DNA of 64,000 nt from Mesostigma viride (taxonomy: Eukaryota > Streptophyta > Mesostigmatophyceae > Mesostigmatales > Mesostigmataceae). Location: assembly GCA_009746045.1 (NCBI GenBank), contig RPFO01001139.1, positions 147,501-211,500 on the forward strand, in the 5' to 3' direction. Shown piece after piece: positions 1 through 9,333 of this stretch. The notes beneath the pieces are model-generated. The model did not search any database. It had not been told where the DNA came from and saw only the letters and a program-made list of their open reading frames with translations. A program made the position numbers and the translations under genes. Positions within the stretch are counted from its first letter, which is position 1, and each line of letters starts with the position of its first letter.

Positions 1-84
1 TGGCGAGGCAGTCCAGCCACGTCTGCTCGTGCCCAGTGTCTTCGAATTAAGAGGGTGGTGTCGTCCGCATAGATGATGAGACCT
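1..84 (-). mobile_element. LINE reverse transcriptase fragment
   Basis: Read on the minus strand, this edge fragment encodes the YADDTTL catalytic box of a non-LTR reverse transcriptase, followed by a degraded version of the segment seen intact near 38780-38850. It continues out of the window. It contains a small insertion after the YADD box and cannot be functional here. Confidence 0.7.
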
Positions 85-316
85 AGATATGGTTTAGTTA
101 TCAAGGATACAACCACTCATGCATAAATCATTATGCATAAATCAAACTCTCGTGATCAGTGTGTTTGTTCCTCTAGAGGGGCCATGCAGGAGTGTTCACG
201 TTGTAAGTAAGCACCACGGCTGTGGTCGCTCTCCCGCCACTCTGTATGAGGAATCGCTCTCAGCTAGTGGAAATGAGCACCGTCCATTTGGCCTGCCCCC
301 GGCCCCCCATTTGGCC
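85..316. other. No recognisable gene
   Basis: This stretch lies between a LINE reverse transcriptase fragment and a LINE 3' end. It contains a short direct duplication of a GCATAAATCA-like motif near 120-145. No coding or RNA feature is supported. Confidence 0.5.
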
Positions 317-690
317 CCCTAAAACTAAATTATAACATGACTCCGTTGGGAGAATATGTAGCACATATTCCCAAGGTTGCTGGATGGATGGAGGTGGGCG
401 AAGCCGCGAGACCGAGCTAATTATCTACTAAACTCTAAGCTAATCTAATCTAGAAAACCCTAGCTACTCTACTCAGCAAAGCGCCCCTTCCTCTTGGGGG
501 GAGTGGGCTTCCACAGGGGCTGGCGTGTGAGCCTCAGTGGACAAACGTCTTCTACCTCTTCTTGTTCTGCATAGCAGTCCAAGCAAGAGAGAGGGAGTGA
601 ATGCGATGTTCAAACGGGGCTGGGACCACTAGGTCGGCCAGCAACTGCTGTGGATAGGCCCTCCATTTGGCACCCTTTATCCAGGCCTGA
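317..690 (-). mobile_element. LINE 3' UTR, type A (minus)
   Basis: The reverse complement matches the untranslated tails at 2310-2530 and 6181-6475, including a purine-rich block and a TCTAGATTAG-like stretch. Near its 3' end (336-358) is the stem-loop shared by LINEs in this window, with arms related to CTCC and GGAG around a CAAC loop, followed by A/T-rich sequence. It is 5'-truncated and has no reverse transcriptase of its own. Confidence 0.7.
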
Positions 691-697
691 CACGTGT

Positions 698-716
698 AAT
701 TAATTAATTAATTAAT
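698..716. repeat. (TTAA)n microsatellite
   Basis: This is a short run of the TTAA/TAAT repeat that recurs at LINE 3' tails. It lies between a minus-strand LINE tail and a plus-strand LINE fragment. Confidence 0.8.
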
Positions 717-754
717 CCAGGCCCCTGTAACTAGGACCTAGATAGCTTACATCA

Positions 755-1234
755 TCCATTCCATTATAGTAATGAGGATTTGTACGCTGATTTGCCCTAT
801 GTTTCCCACATTATTAGGCACAGGCGCCTGGGCCTAGCCGGGCACCTGGCCCGCACAGATCAGGTAGATACATCAGATAGGCTAGCTGGCACCAAGCCCG
901 CCCAGCCTGGGCGATATGTCCTCACCTGGCGTGCCCCCGAACGCGCTCGGCAGGGCCGCCACCCGTGGACTTTTCGTGATAGACTCGGCATGGACATGTG
1001 CTACGCTAGACGTGACGGGCTCACACCCGCCGCAGCCTCCTGGTTTGTCTGTAATATGGAGGCAGATGGTGCGCAAGAATAGATTGCAAGTAGTGATGAA
1101 GGAGACCACCCCCACCAAGCCTGTGGGGGCTCCGCGTGTGACCAAGACTGTATGGCATTCATAGCGGTTCGGGCCGCGGTGCCCACACCCCTGTAACTAG
1201 GACCTTAGTAGATAGCTTACACCATCCATTCCAT
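755..1234 (+). mobile_element. LINE C-terminal fragment, type D, copy 1
   Basis: This encodes the C-terminal region that follows the reverse transcriptase in a non-LTR retrotransposon, including LYADLPYVSHI and the GHLART box, then a 3' untranslated part ending near CACCATCCATTCC. It is nearly identical in nucleotide sequence to the next copy (1240-1945) but starts further downstream, so it is a more 5'-truncated copy or a tandem duplicate. There is no catalytic domain. Confidence 0.75.
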
Positions 1235-1239
1235 GACCA

Positions 1240-1945
1240 CCGCCGCTGGTGGAGCAACCCCGCCCTACCCCGAATCGTCAAGCGTGACTCTTCAAGGTCG
1301 TCATTCTGACGATCCTGACCTACGGCGCCGAGACCTGGACACTGACGCAGGAGCTGGAGCAACGACTCGACGGCGCTGTCACCAAGATGCTGCGCAAGGC
1401 CCTTAACATCCCCTTTGGTTTGCACATTAGTAATGAGGATTTGTACGCTGATTTGCCCTATGTTTCCCACATTATTAGGCACAGGCGCCTGGGCCTAGCC
1501 GGGCACCTGGCCCGCACAGATCAGGTAGATACATCAGATAGGCTAGCTGGCACCAAGCCCGCCCAGCCTGGGCGATATGTCCTCACCTGGCGTGCCCCCG
1601 AACGCGCTCGGCAGGGCCGCCACCCGTGGACTTTTCGTGATAGACTCGGCATGGACATGTGCTACACTAGACGTGACGGGCTCACACCCGGGCAGCCTCC
1701 TGGTTTGTCTGTAATATGGAGGCAGATGGTGCGCAAGGATCGATAGATTGCAAGTAGTGATGAAGGAGACCACCCCCAAGCCTGCGGGGGCTCCGCGTGT
1801 GACCAAGTATGGCATTCATAGCGATTCGGGCCGCGGTGCCCACACCCCTGTCACTAGGACCTATAGATAGCTTACACCATCCCTTCCATCCCATGTTCCC
1901 CTCCCACTGAGGACTTATGCTCATGTGACGCAGTCACGTGTCTAT
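1240..1945 (+). mobile_element. LINE C-terminal fragment, type D, copy 2
   Basis: Translated on the plus strand, this contains ILTYGAETWTLTQELEQRLD, a typical post-reverse-transcriptase segment of LINE ORF2. It is followed by a conserved region with NEDLYADLP, GHLART and WRQMVRKD. The untranslated tail has a CATCCC-rich stretch, a GTGAC/GTCAC hairpin (1922-1940) and a TTAATTAA tract. The head-to-tail junction with copy 1 resembles the junction near 63400-63440. It is not an intact element. Confidence 0.75.
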
Positions 1946-1973
1946 TAATTAATTAATTAATTAATTAATTAAT
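1944..1973. repeat. (TTAA)n tract, LINE tail and MITE target
   Basis: This TTAATTAA run is the tail of the preceding LINE and the left flank of the MITE. A matching run lies right of the MITE at 2278-2299, so the element inserted inside this tract. Confidence 0.8.
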
Positions 1974-2277
1974 TACCGTAGTGGCTCTTATATCAGTACG
2001 CCTAATTATGTACGAATCGACCCCGTACAGGCCGAAAAAAAACCTCCTTCCGGCCTCGTACAGCCCAAGATATCACCCTCAGATGCTACACTATACGTAT
2101 GAGGGGCTTCCATATGTTGTCCCTATAGGGTACTGCCTCCCAAATATACCTACGATATACCCTTACGATATACCTACGTACACTAAGAAAAAATCCCCGA
2201 ACCCCGTACGCGTAACAAAAATCGCTAAAAGCCCTCGTACGATAATTAAGCGTACACATATAAGAGCCACTACGGTA
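1974..2277. mobile_element. 304-bp MITE with perfect 20-bp terminal inverted repeats
   Basis: The ends are exact inverted repeats: TACCGTAGTGGCTCTTATAT at 1974-1993 and its reverse complement at 2258-2277. The inverted similarity continues imperfectly for about 20 more bases through GTACGC and TAATTAT. Both flanks are TTAA repeats, so the exact target duplication cannot be read. The interior is rich in GTAC and TACG motifs and has no credible coding region. It is a non-autonomous DNA transposon. The TTAA or TA target would suit piggyBac-like or Tc1/mariner-like transposases, but the family is not established. Confidence 0.85.
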
Positions 2278-2309
2278 ATTAATTAATTAATTAATTATTG
2301 ATTAATTTA

Positions 2310-2530
2310 TTAAACCAGGCCCACGGCACGCCAGCACCTGTGGGCAAGCCCCCCCCCGACTCCCCAGGAGGAAGGGGCACTTTGCTGAGTAGAGTAGCAA
2401 GGATTTTATAGATTAGTTTAGAGGCCGTAGCTTAGTTAGGTTTCGCGGCTTCGCCCACCGGCCCCCATCCATCAAGCAAGGGAATACGGGCTACTACATG
2501 ATCTCCCAACGGAGTCATGTTATAATTTTA
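2310..2530 (+). mobile_element. LINE 3' UTR, type A (plus)
   Basis: This matches the untranslated region of the LINE at 6181-6475 and the minus-strand copy at 317-690. The stem-loop lies at 2497-2519 with arms CATGATCTCC and GGAGTCATG around a CAAC loop, then an A/T-rich tail. It is strongly 5'-truncated. Confidence 0.7.
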
Positions 2531-2635
2531 AATCTGGCATGGGGAATCATCGGTAAAATATTAGCAGACACATGCATTAATGAGCAGACATCCTTAATTA
2601 ACAATCGCGAATATACAGCGGCGGTGACCCTGGTT

Positions 2636-2960
2636 ACCGCCTGTCCGACCTGATTTATGAGGATGATACCACCCTCATCGAGCGCCCCATTGAAGCACAT
2701 TCAGACCTGGTAGCTGGACTGCATGTTTGGGCTTGGAGGCACGGGCGGTGGGGTTGGAGATTAGTGTCAACACCGAGGCGACATCTGGTGATTGGGGGCT
2801 ACCAGTTGCCGGCCACGGCCGCTGCTGCTATCATTGGTCAACGGAGGTCCCGTTCCGTGAGCGCTTCAAGCTGCTGGGGAGCATGCTCCCCGACGCAGCC
2901 GACGATATGGAAACCCGCATCAGCCTGGCCTCAGTGCATGGGTCTGCAAACCCACCGCCA
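2636..2960 (+). mobile_element. LINE reverse transcriptase fragment with altered YADD box
   Basis: This encodes LIYEDDTTL, where the usual YADD has become YEDD, followed after a frameshift by LEARAVGLEIS and FKLLGSMLP. These align with the better copy at 38750-39000. The frameshift and the catalytic-box substitution mark it as dead. Confidence 0.65.
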
Positions 2961-3240
2961 GCAAACCCATGGATCGCCAAGCGCCTCGCCAGAGCCCAAG
3001 AAACCATGCTACGACAAAAACAAATGGCGACATGTACCTCGACTACGCATGCTTTACGGTCAGCGGCTGGCTGAGACTGACCGACGCAGAATGCGCCGAA
3101 ATAGTGCGTTACTACGCACTGGAACACTGTCAAGCTCGATCCGTGGGCCCGCGGGGCCCATCCCCGCCAACAACGTGGAGGAGTTCCTCACCCTATAGCT
3201 GCCAGAATTCAACCATCGCCTCGCCATCCTCTTCAGCTTC
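2961..3240 (+). other. Unassigned sequence inside the LINE cluster
   Basis: Open frames exist in several phases but none matches a family I recognise. It may be the 5' part of the ORF1-type element that follows, or the degraded 3' part of the preceding LINE. Confidence 0.3.
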
Positions 3241-4120
3241 TTCAACCTAACTGCACGTGACCTCAACGCTCGGCTTCGCAACCCAGCCCGGCCTGCGCAG
3301 CCGGCAGCCACACCGCGGGCTCCCTTCCTCTGCAAGGATGACATCCGAGCAGTGCTGGCCGGAGCACGTTACCTGGCCGCTGGCCGAGAAGATGACATTG
3401 ATGACCACAGCGCTCAACACGGTGGAGGCCAAGGTATCCAATACGGAAACCAAGCCGGTCGCACACAAGCTTCAGCCTCAGCTCATGGCGCTGCAGACCG
3501 CGGCGCAGGCATCTGAGGCGCATGCTGCACTCCTCTCCCGCCTCAACCAGGTGCCAGGAGGGGAAGTGCGGCGTGCTCATGAAGAACTTGAAGCTGGCCA
3601 TCACCGCCCACCCCGAGGCCCTGGCCACACAGGTCCCAAAGATAGCGGAGCAGACGGCCACCATCGCATCCCAAGATGTGGACGCCCCCTGCGGGCTAGA
3701 ATAGCTTGTATAACAGCCCTAGCTTGCATCCATTGGTAGTCACTGCCGCCATGGCAGCCATGCCTAGAATGTTTGCCTAGCTGTGCCACCATACCTAGTC
3801 ACGTGCACCGCTAATACACGGTACACAACCAGCCATAACCTCAGCTTAGTAGCCCTTGTACAGCCATGCTGCGTCCTGGCTATGATCAGATTACTTGCCC
3901 GCGCTATATATACTTGTTACTGATGATATGCTCACATGCATGGGTCTTATTGCCGACCCACAGACAGCACTTGCCGGATCATCTATGGCGTGTCCGATTG
4001 CAGCTGTGGCATGCCTCTGGCATGAAGGAGAAAGGGGGTCTCTGCCCTTTCTTCCTGTTGTGCACATGTAGGGATTAAAAGCACTTTGGTGCTCCGTGAC
4101 TCCCCAACGGGAGCACAAGT
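3241..4120 (+). mobile_element. ORF1-type LINE derivative, copy 1
   Basis: The first 450 bases carry a broken reading frame with a coiled-coil-like stretch (LAEKMTLMTTALNTVEAKVS) and alanine/glutamine-rich heptads. From about 3670 it shares its untranslated region with the element ending near 7500. It ends in a stem-loop at 4096-4116, with arms GTGACTCCC and GGGAGCAC around a CAA(C) loop, followed by TTAA repeats. No reverse transcriptase lies between the coding remnant and the tail. Confidence 0.55.
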
Positions 4121-4137
4121 TTAATTAATTAATTAAT
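4121..4137. repeat. (TTAA)n tail
   Basis: TTAATTAATTAA run directly after the LINE hairpin at 4096-4116. Confidence 0.8.
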
Positions 4138-4159
4138 CACATCCCAGCCACAGGTCCTT

Positions 4160-4242
4160 AACGTAGGGTTTTCCGAGCGTCCGTCATCAGAGTCTTTGTA
4201 TCATGGCATGCCTCGTATTTCGGACGAGATTAGTAGGCAGCG
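4160..4242 (+). mobile_element. LINE ORF2 fragment, left part split by the hAT-like element
   Basis: This encodes a segment ending GMPRISDEISRQR, which corresponds to the region just before the GHLART box in the other LINE copies. The frame stops at the hAT-like insertion and resumes in phase at 5989. The last eight bases (AGGCAGCG) are the duplicated target. Confidence 0.75.
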
Positions 4243-5980
4243 CAGAGTGAGATCGTACGTTATACGCGTTATACGGTCACGGTGGAGTATAATGTATAAT
4301 ACGGTATAATACGGTATAATACGGTATTATACGTTTTCGTACGGACACACTCAGAATACTCTGATTTTACACATTTTAAGACACCCACCATCAATCCACA
4401 TGTTTTTAACACTGTTTTGGACATAATCCAAGGTTGCCCTACCCTCGGCTATACTCTATACGGTGGATATTGTGGACACGATCGATGTATTGCATGTAAT
4501 ACTGAGAATGTAAACGTGCGCATGCATAATTGTGTGTATGTGTATATATGTGGCTTTATATTGGTTATGTTTACTTGGGTGCCTTCACTTTGATGCAAGT
4601 AATTATATATTTTAATATATATATGTGGCTGTGCATGCACGCAAATACTACAGTAGTATACAATTAATGCATGTAGTATGTTTGCATGGTGCGATGCTAT
4701 GTGAATATACTGAGCTGCATGTGACTACAGGTGTGTGACTCGTGGTGTGCATTAATTAATTAATTAACTGAATTAATTAATTAATATTAATTAATCTCGT
4801 GTCCCCGTTGGGGAACCACGGAGGCTAAACAGGTGGGGATGTGATAAGTAACTCACATATTCTCACCTTCCATACAACAACCTTGTTTTCCAGCAGGCTG
4901 AAGAGCATGACAGGCGTCTATGAGCTCGCCAGCTCCTTGCAACGGTGATGCCGCTCCCAGGCAGCTAGGGTCCTTGACTACGCAATATAGAATGTCTACC
5001 GTGTGAAAACCTCCATACAGGAAGCGTAGCAAAGCCAGATAACTGCCCGATCAATTCTGGGTAGCTTTAGGAAGCATGGCATACGCAGCGTAAGGAAAAC
5101 CATTGAAAGCTGCGGAAAATCTGATAGCACAACTGCAACAAGTGGAGAACAAAATAGCAAGAAAAACCCAGAAACGGCGCAAAAAGTTTCATGCCAGGTT
5201 CATTAAGAGCGCAAACAGACTGGGCGGTGACATGCGGCAAATCAACGTACCACGGCCGGCATTATTTCCTACCCAGGCGCGCAAGAAAAGCCAGCCAGCC
5301 ATGGATGGATTAACCGCGGATCGCGCAGGCCTGAACGAAATCATTTTAGAAATGACAGGAAATGGCCGCAGATCGAAGATGCTTAGGTTATTTTCATGGT
5401 GTCCGTTACTAAACGGCTCTTGCTGCATCAAAATAACCCACGAATGTCGAGTTCTACCGTCGCAGGCACACATGCTAGATTATTCATCGCGGCCAAATTG
5501 ACGTTGGATGAGACCCCCGTCCAAATCTGTACCAACAAAGGCAGCGAATTTGCAAATAGTGCAGATCTTGCTATGAAACATCATAATAGAACATCACTTT
5601 TAACCATCGGCTTAATTTTTTCGCCTGTCGCCCGCCGGATTAGCCATATTTTAACGGAACGCACGTCGCCATGGCCACCTCCGCACGGTGCACCACAATG
5701 TCAAAATAAGATCGCGTCGAATTGTGAAAGTTCAGACGGGTCAGTACTTATAGTAGAGATACGAAATCTGTGGCTTCAAATCGTTGCCCTGTCGTTCTGG
5801 CATCCTAGCCGCGCAAAACGTAAAAAAAACGCGGAAAACACGGCATTATACGGTATTATACGGTATTATACGTCATTATGCGCTAAAACGTATTACGTAT
5901 GAAAAATCATACGCTAAAAGCCAGCGTATTACGTATTATACCGTATTATACCGTATTATACGGCGTATGATCTCACTCTG
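4243..5980. mobile_element. hAT-like DNA transposon, 1,738 bp, 8-bp target duplication
   Basis: The element begins CAGAGTGAGATCGTACG and ends with the inverse of CAGAGTGAGATCATACG. It is flanked by perfect 8-bp duplications AGGCAGCG at 4235-4242 and 5981-5988. An 8-bp duplication and CAGAG-type ends are hallmarks of the hAT superfamily. Both subterminal zones carry tandem copies of a TATAATACGG-like 10-mer (about 4280-4335 and 5840-5970), as expected for transposase-binding repeats. Two open frames (5103-5501 and 5396-5902) show no hAT transposase signature. The second has a faint integrase-like stretch (VQICTNKGSEFANS) that I do not trust. It is probably non-autonomous. A minus-strand LINE end is nested at 4752-4830. 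Confidence 0.85.
4752..4830 (-). mobile_element. LINE 3' end nested in the hAT-like element
   Basis: A TTAA-rich tract (4752-4794) is followed on the minus strand by the LINE stem-loop at 4799-4819. Relative to the other copies one stem pair has changed from C-G to T-A and the next has become a wobble pair, so pairing is kept. The inner limit of this insertion is not resolved. Confidence 0.6.
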
Positions 5981-5988
5981 AGGCAGCG

Positions 5989-6475
5989 TAGGATAGCATT
6001 TGTAGGACACCTGGCTCGCACCAGCCAGGTCGACACCGCCCTTGGTCTGGCCAGCCCCCAGCGGCTTGGCCAGCCAAGGCGACACATTCTTTTTACCTGG
6101 CCTGGCCCCGAGGGCATTCCCAAAAGGGTAGGGAAACCTGTCACGAACTACATCCAGATGTTGCTGGACGACCTATAGTGGTCCCAGCCTAGTTTGAGCA
6201 CCGCATCCACTCTCTCTCCCGTCTTTGGACTGCCATGCAGGACAAGACGCGGTGGAAGAAGATTGACAAGGCGCACACGCCCGACCCTGTGGGCAAGCCC
6301 CCTCCCCCCAAGCGGAGGAGGCGTTTTGATGAGTAGTGTGGTTAGGATTTTCTAGACTAGATAGCTTAGAGTTAGGATAGTTCGATTACGCGGCTTCCTC
6401 CACCCCATCCATCATGGAATATGTGCCACATGATCTCCCCACAGAGGCATGTTATAATTTAATTTAATTTTTTTT
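5989..6475 (+). mobile_element. LINE ORF2 fragment, right part, and type A 3' UTR
   Basis: The reading frame interrupted at 4242 continues here as RRIAFVGHLARTSQVDT and ends at a TAG near 6176-6178 after LLDDL. The untranslated region that follows matches the type A tails at 317-690 and 2310-2530. It has the stem-loop at 6429-6451 and an A/T-rich end near 6475. Together with 4160-4242 it is one 5'-truncated LINE. Confidence 0.75.
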
Positions 6476-6481
6476 AATCCC

Positions 6482-7500
6482 AGCCACCCCGGCAGGATGC
6501 TGGCGACCTCCCGCCGCTCTCCTATGCGGACCTGCTGCGGTCAGCGACCGCCTCAACCACTGACGCCATCGATCGCCACGAAACTCCAGGAGCTGGAGGA
6601 CCACCGCCAGGCCGAACAAACGGGAGGAGGCCACCGACCGCGCTCGCCGCGAGTGCCGAGTGGTGCTGCGTCGTTTTCCCCCTAGATGACAGGTGAGACG
6701 TCAACCACCCTTGCTGGTCGACGAGCTCAAGGACCAGCTCCTTACCCTCGATCATGGGCCTGGTAGGTAAGGTAGAACTGCGCGGGTGCCACCGCCTTCC
6801 CCACTCACGGGACAAGGCGGCTCCCCCACCAGTCCTGCTCAATTTCCCCTCCCCTGAGGACAAGCGGCGATTCCTTTCTCGTCGCAAGCGGTTGCATGAC
6901 CTCACCTCGACGCTGGACGACAACCTGACTGGCCCCCGCGCAGCAGCAGCAGCGACGCGACCTGTGGCCTGAATACCTCCGCCACAAGCAGGACCCCCAG
7001 AAGCCAAAGGTGTACTGGAGGGGCGGGGACCTGATGATCAACCACAAGATGTGAACGCCCCCTGCGGGCTAGAATAGCCCTAGCTAGCTTGTAATCATTG
7101 GTACAGTAGTCACTGCCGCCATGGCAGCCATGCCTAGAATGTTTGCCTAGGGCTCCGAGCCACCATACATAGTCACGTGCACCGCTAACACACGGTACAC
7201 AACCAGCCATAGCCTTAGCTTATCCCTTGTACAGCCATGCTACGTCCTGGCTATGATCAGTTTACTTGCCCACGCTCCTTGTTATGATATGCTCACATGG
7301 GCCTTATTGCACCCACAACAGAACTTGCCGGATCGACGTCTATACCGTGTCCGATGGCAGCTGTGGCATGCCTCTGGCATGAGGAGACAGGGGCTCTCTG
7401 CCCTTTCAAGGAGACAGCGGGTCTCTGCCCTCTCTTCCTGTTGTGCACATACATGGATTAAAAGCACTCCGGTGCTCCATGACTCCCCAACGGGAGCATG
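6482..7500 (+). mobile_element. ORF1-only LINE derivative, copy 2
   Basis: This unit carries an ORF1-like coding region (see 6500-7054) and then runs directly into a 3' untranslated region shared with 3675-4120. It ends in a stem-loop at 7478-7500 with arms CATGACTCCC and GGGAGCATG. A TTAA-repeat tail follows from 7505. Because the stop of ORF1 is followed at once by the shared tail, no reverse transcriptase is encoded. This fits a non-autonomous element mobilised in trans by a LINE with a similar 3' end. Confidence 0.6.
6500..7054 (+). pseudogene. LINE ORF1-like RNA-binding protein, frameshifted
   Basis: Across shifted frames the translation shows a coiled-coil-like stretch (KLQELEDHRQAEQT), an RRM-like part (ECRVVLRRFPP), then RLPHSRDKAAPPPVLLNFPS and EDKRRFLSRRKRL, and finally RRDLWPEYLRHKQDPQKP and GGDLMINHKM before a TGA. 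This order resembles L1-type ORF1p: coiled coil, RRM, C-terminal RNA-binding domain. At least two frameshifts break it, so it is not functional as it stands. The family assignment comes from the pattern of conserved residues, not a search. Confidence 0.5.
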
Positions 7501-7504
7501 AGTT

Positions 7505-7565
7505 AAATTAATTAATTAATTAATTAATGAGCTACCATTAATTAATTAGCTACCATTAATTAATT
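7505..7565. repeat. (TTAA)n tract
   Basis: TTAATTAA runs separated by a duplicated GAGCTACCA-type spacer follow the ORF1-only element. Confidence 0.8.
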
Positions 7566-7566
7566 A

Positions 7567-7628
7567 AGGGGACGGTCCCGGCGCGAATATTTTTGGCGCC
7601 AAAAAATTCGCGGTACCCGTCCGTACCG
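7567..7628. promoter_or_regulatory. Cluster of palindromes with an E2F-like core
   Basis: Three inverted repeats lie side by side: GGGAC/GTCCC at 7569-7579, a 31-bp near-perfect palindrome at 7582-7612 centred on TTTTTGGCGCCAAAAA, and CGGTAC/GTACCG at 7611-7628. The central core fits the E2F consensus TTTSGCGC on both strands. No gene start is recognised nearby, so a transposon-terminus explanation is equally possible. Confidence 0.4.
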
Positions 7629-7828
7629 TGAAAAAGTGGTGCACAGTGCGCGCACCCCTACCGGAGCTGGCCATGGCGACGTGCTTTCAGGCAGAGTAGA
7701 AAAAGATAGCTCGCGGAATGCAGAGAAACTGAGCGAATCTTAAAGACGATGAGTAAATGATACTACTTCGTAGCGGAGTTCGCGTTTTTTGCAGTGTCGA
7801 TGATTTTATTGATGACCATCGCCACGGG

Positions 7829-7995
7829 GGTCCAATCTGATGTTTTCGTCGAGAGGAATAAATTAGAATGCACGCTGGCGGCGGTGATTGTCAGGTTTTA
7901 TGGGCTTTACCGGTCCAATCTGATGTTTTCGTCGAGAGGAATACTATTAGAATGCACGCTGGCGGCGGTGATTGTCAGGTTTTATGGGCTTTACC
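7829..7995. repeat. 83-bp tandem duplication
   Basis: Two adjacent copies begin GGTCCAATCTGATG at 7829 and 7912 and end in the same TTTATGGGCTTTACC. They differ by a few bases around the AATAAATTAG/AATACTATTAG site. Confidence 0.85.
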
Positions 7996-9333
7996 TAGCG
8001 TCAAGGATGCATTTAAATTGTTATTGGTAAAGCTTTAAAAAATTTGCTGGGTTTCGGCAAGATTTCCGTCATGATCGGTAAGACACTCTCCAGGCTCGCG
8101 GGATGCGCGTCTTATTATTCCATGGAAGGTTGTTCTTTCTTGCGCCGCTGGGCGAAGGACAATTCCGGTAATGGTACGATCGTGTGATCAACGTGACCCT
8201 ATGAATGTTTCGCTTCCTTTATGGGTTATCAACGCAAGTTTTCGGCTTTTTTCCGTGCAGTTAGCGCCAGGTATAATGCCATTCCGTGCTGCGCATCGCC
8301 AGATTCCTGGCACCTTTCAGTGCATGGTTTTTATGTACGTTGCATGGCTGGGACGTGTCAAAGCTTGACCGTGGCATATCGTCAAGTTGTCAGGGATTTG
8401 CTGAGTGGTTTCTTGGAAGGAGATTGCTAACAGCACTCAGTTTTGTGTGAATATTGACGTGGCCTTTCTTAGCAGAGGCTTCATTGTGGTAAGAGGCTCA
8501 CAAGCTTGAGTTTGTTTCTTGGCAAACAATTGCGCTGGAAAGAAAGGTGGCAGTGGTTTTTCTGAGGGGCATACTGCATGGGTGGAACTGCACGTAGGTA
8601 GGGGTTATCGTTGTCTTGTTGGCCTTTCTCCCACTAAAATGGGAGAGCCCCAATTCATATGCTAGCAAGGCAAGGTAACCATGGTGAGAAGCCTTGGCAA
8701 TCAGCATGTATGATAATTCTGCTTTCTCTGTGGACTGTCTGTTGTTACCCTTGTTGGGCAATTAGTGGATATGGCTTTCTAGGGTGTGTTTGAGCTTGGT
8801 TTTGGGATGATGCCCACACCATAAACCTGGAATATGCTTTAGAAGTGTCGGCTAGGCATGTAGAGCTACCTGCCTCATTGTTGTGCACACACGCAACAGG
8901 TTGCCCGTGTCGAGGTAAGGCAACCTGGGCACATGACGTGCCCAGCCACCTCCTTGTACATTGTTGTCGAATTGGGCATATGGTCAGGAGCCTTTTGGAT
9001 GGCATAGGAAGTGTTAGTGTGCCTTAATACTCACTAACGCCTTCCTTAGCGTCTGCACAGGTGGCCAACTGCCAAAATTAATAACTGCTACAGCTGAGCT
9101 CAGAATGCCACCAAACTTTGACAGTGCCTTCTATGGTCATGACAGAATTTGAATATCACTTTTTAGGCCTAATTGATGTGTTATGAGTGTGTATGGGGAC
9201 GCCCCGCCTAAAAAAGCGTATTTTTGGCCCAAAAATTAATAACTCAAAGGGATGTGCTGATTTTGTTGATCCAATTAGGTAGAAACCATGTCCCATGACA
9301 TTTTAATATGGGTTGTCCCACGTAGCACTTGGG
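7996..9333. other. No recognisable gene
   Basis: Short open frames occur on both strands (for example plus 8171-8368) but none has a recognisable domain or consistent codon bias. Near 9196-9245 a GGGGACGCCCCGCC...TATTTTTGGC segment resembles the palindromic block at 7567-7612 in the same orientation, which may mark related element ends. Confidence 0.4.

Noticed and set aside
5396-5902. Integrase-like gene inside the hAT-like element
   Set aside because: Only VQICTNKGSEFANS resembles an integrase block, and the expected Asp is Asn. The remaining catalytic residues are not found.
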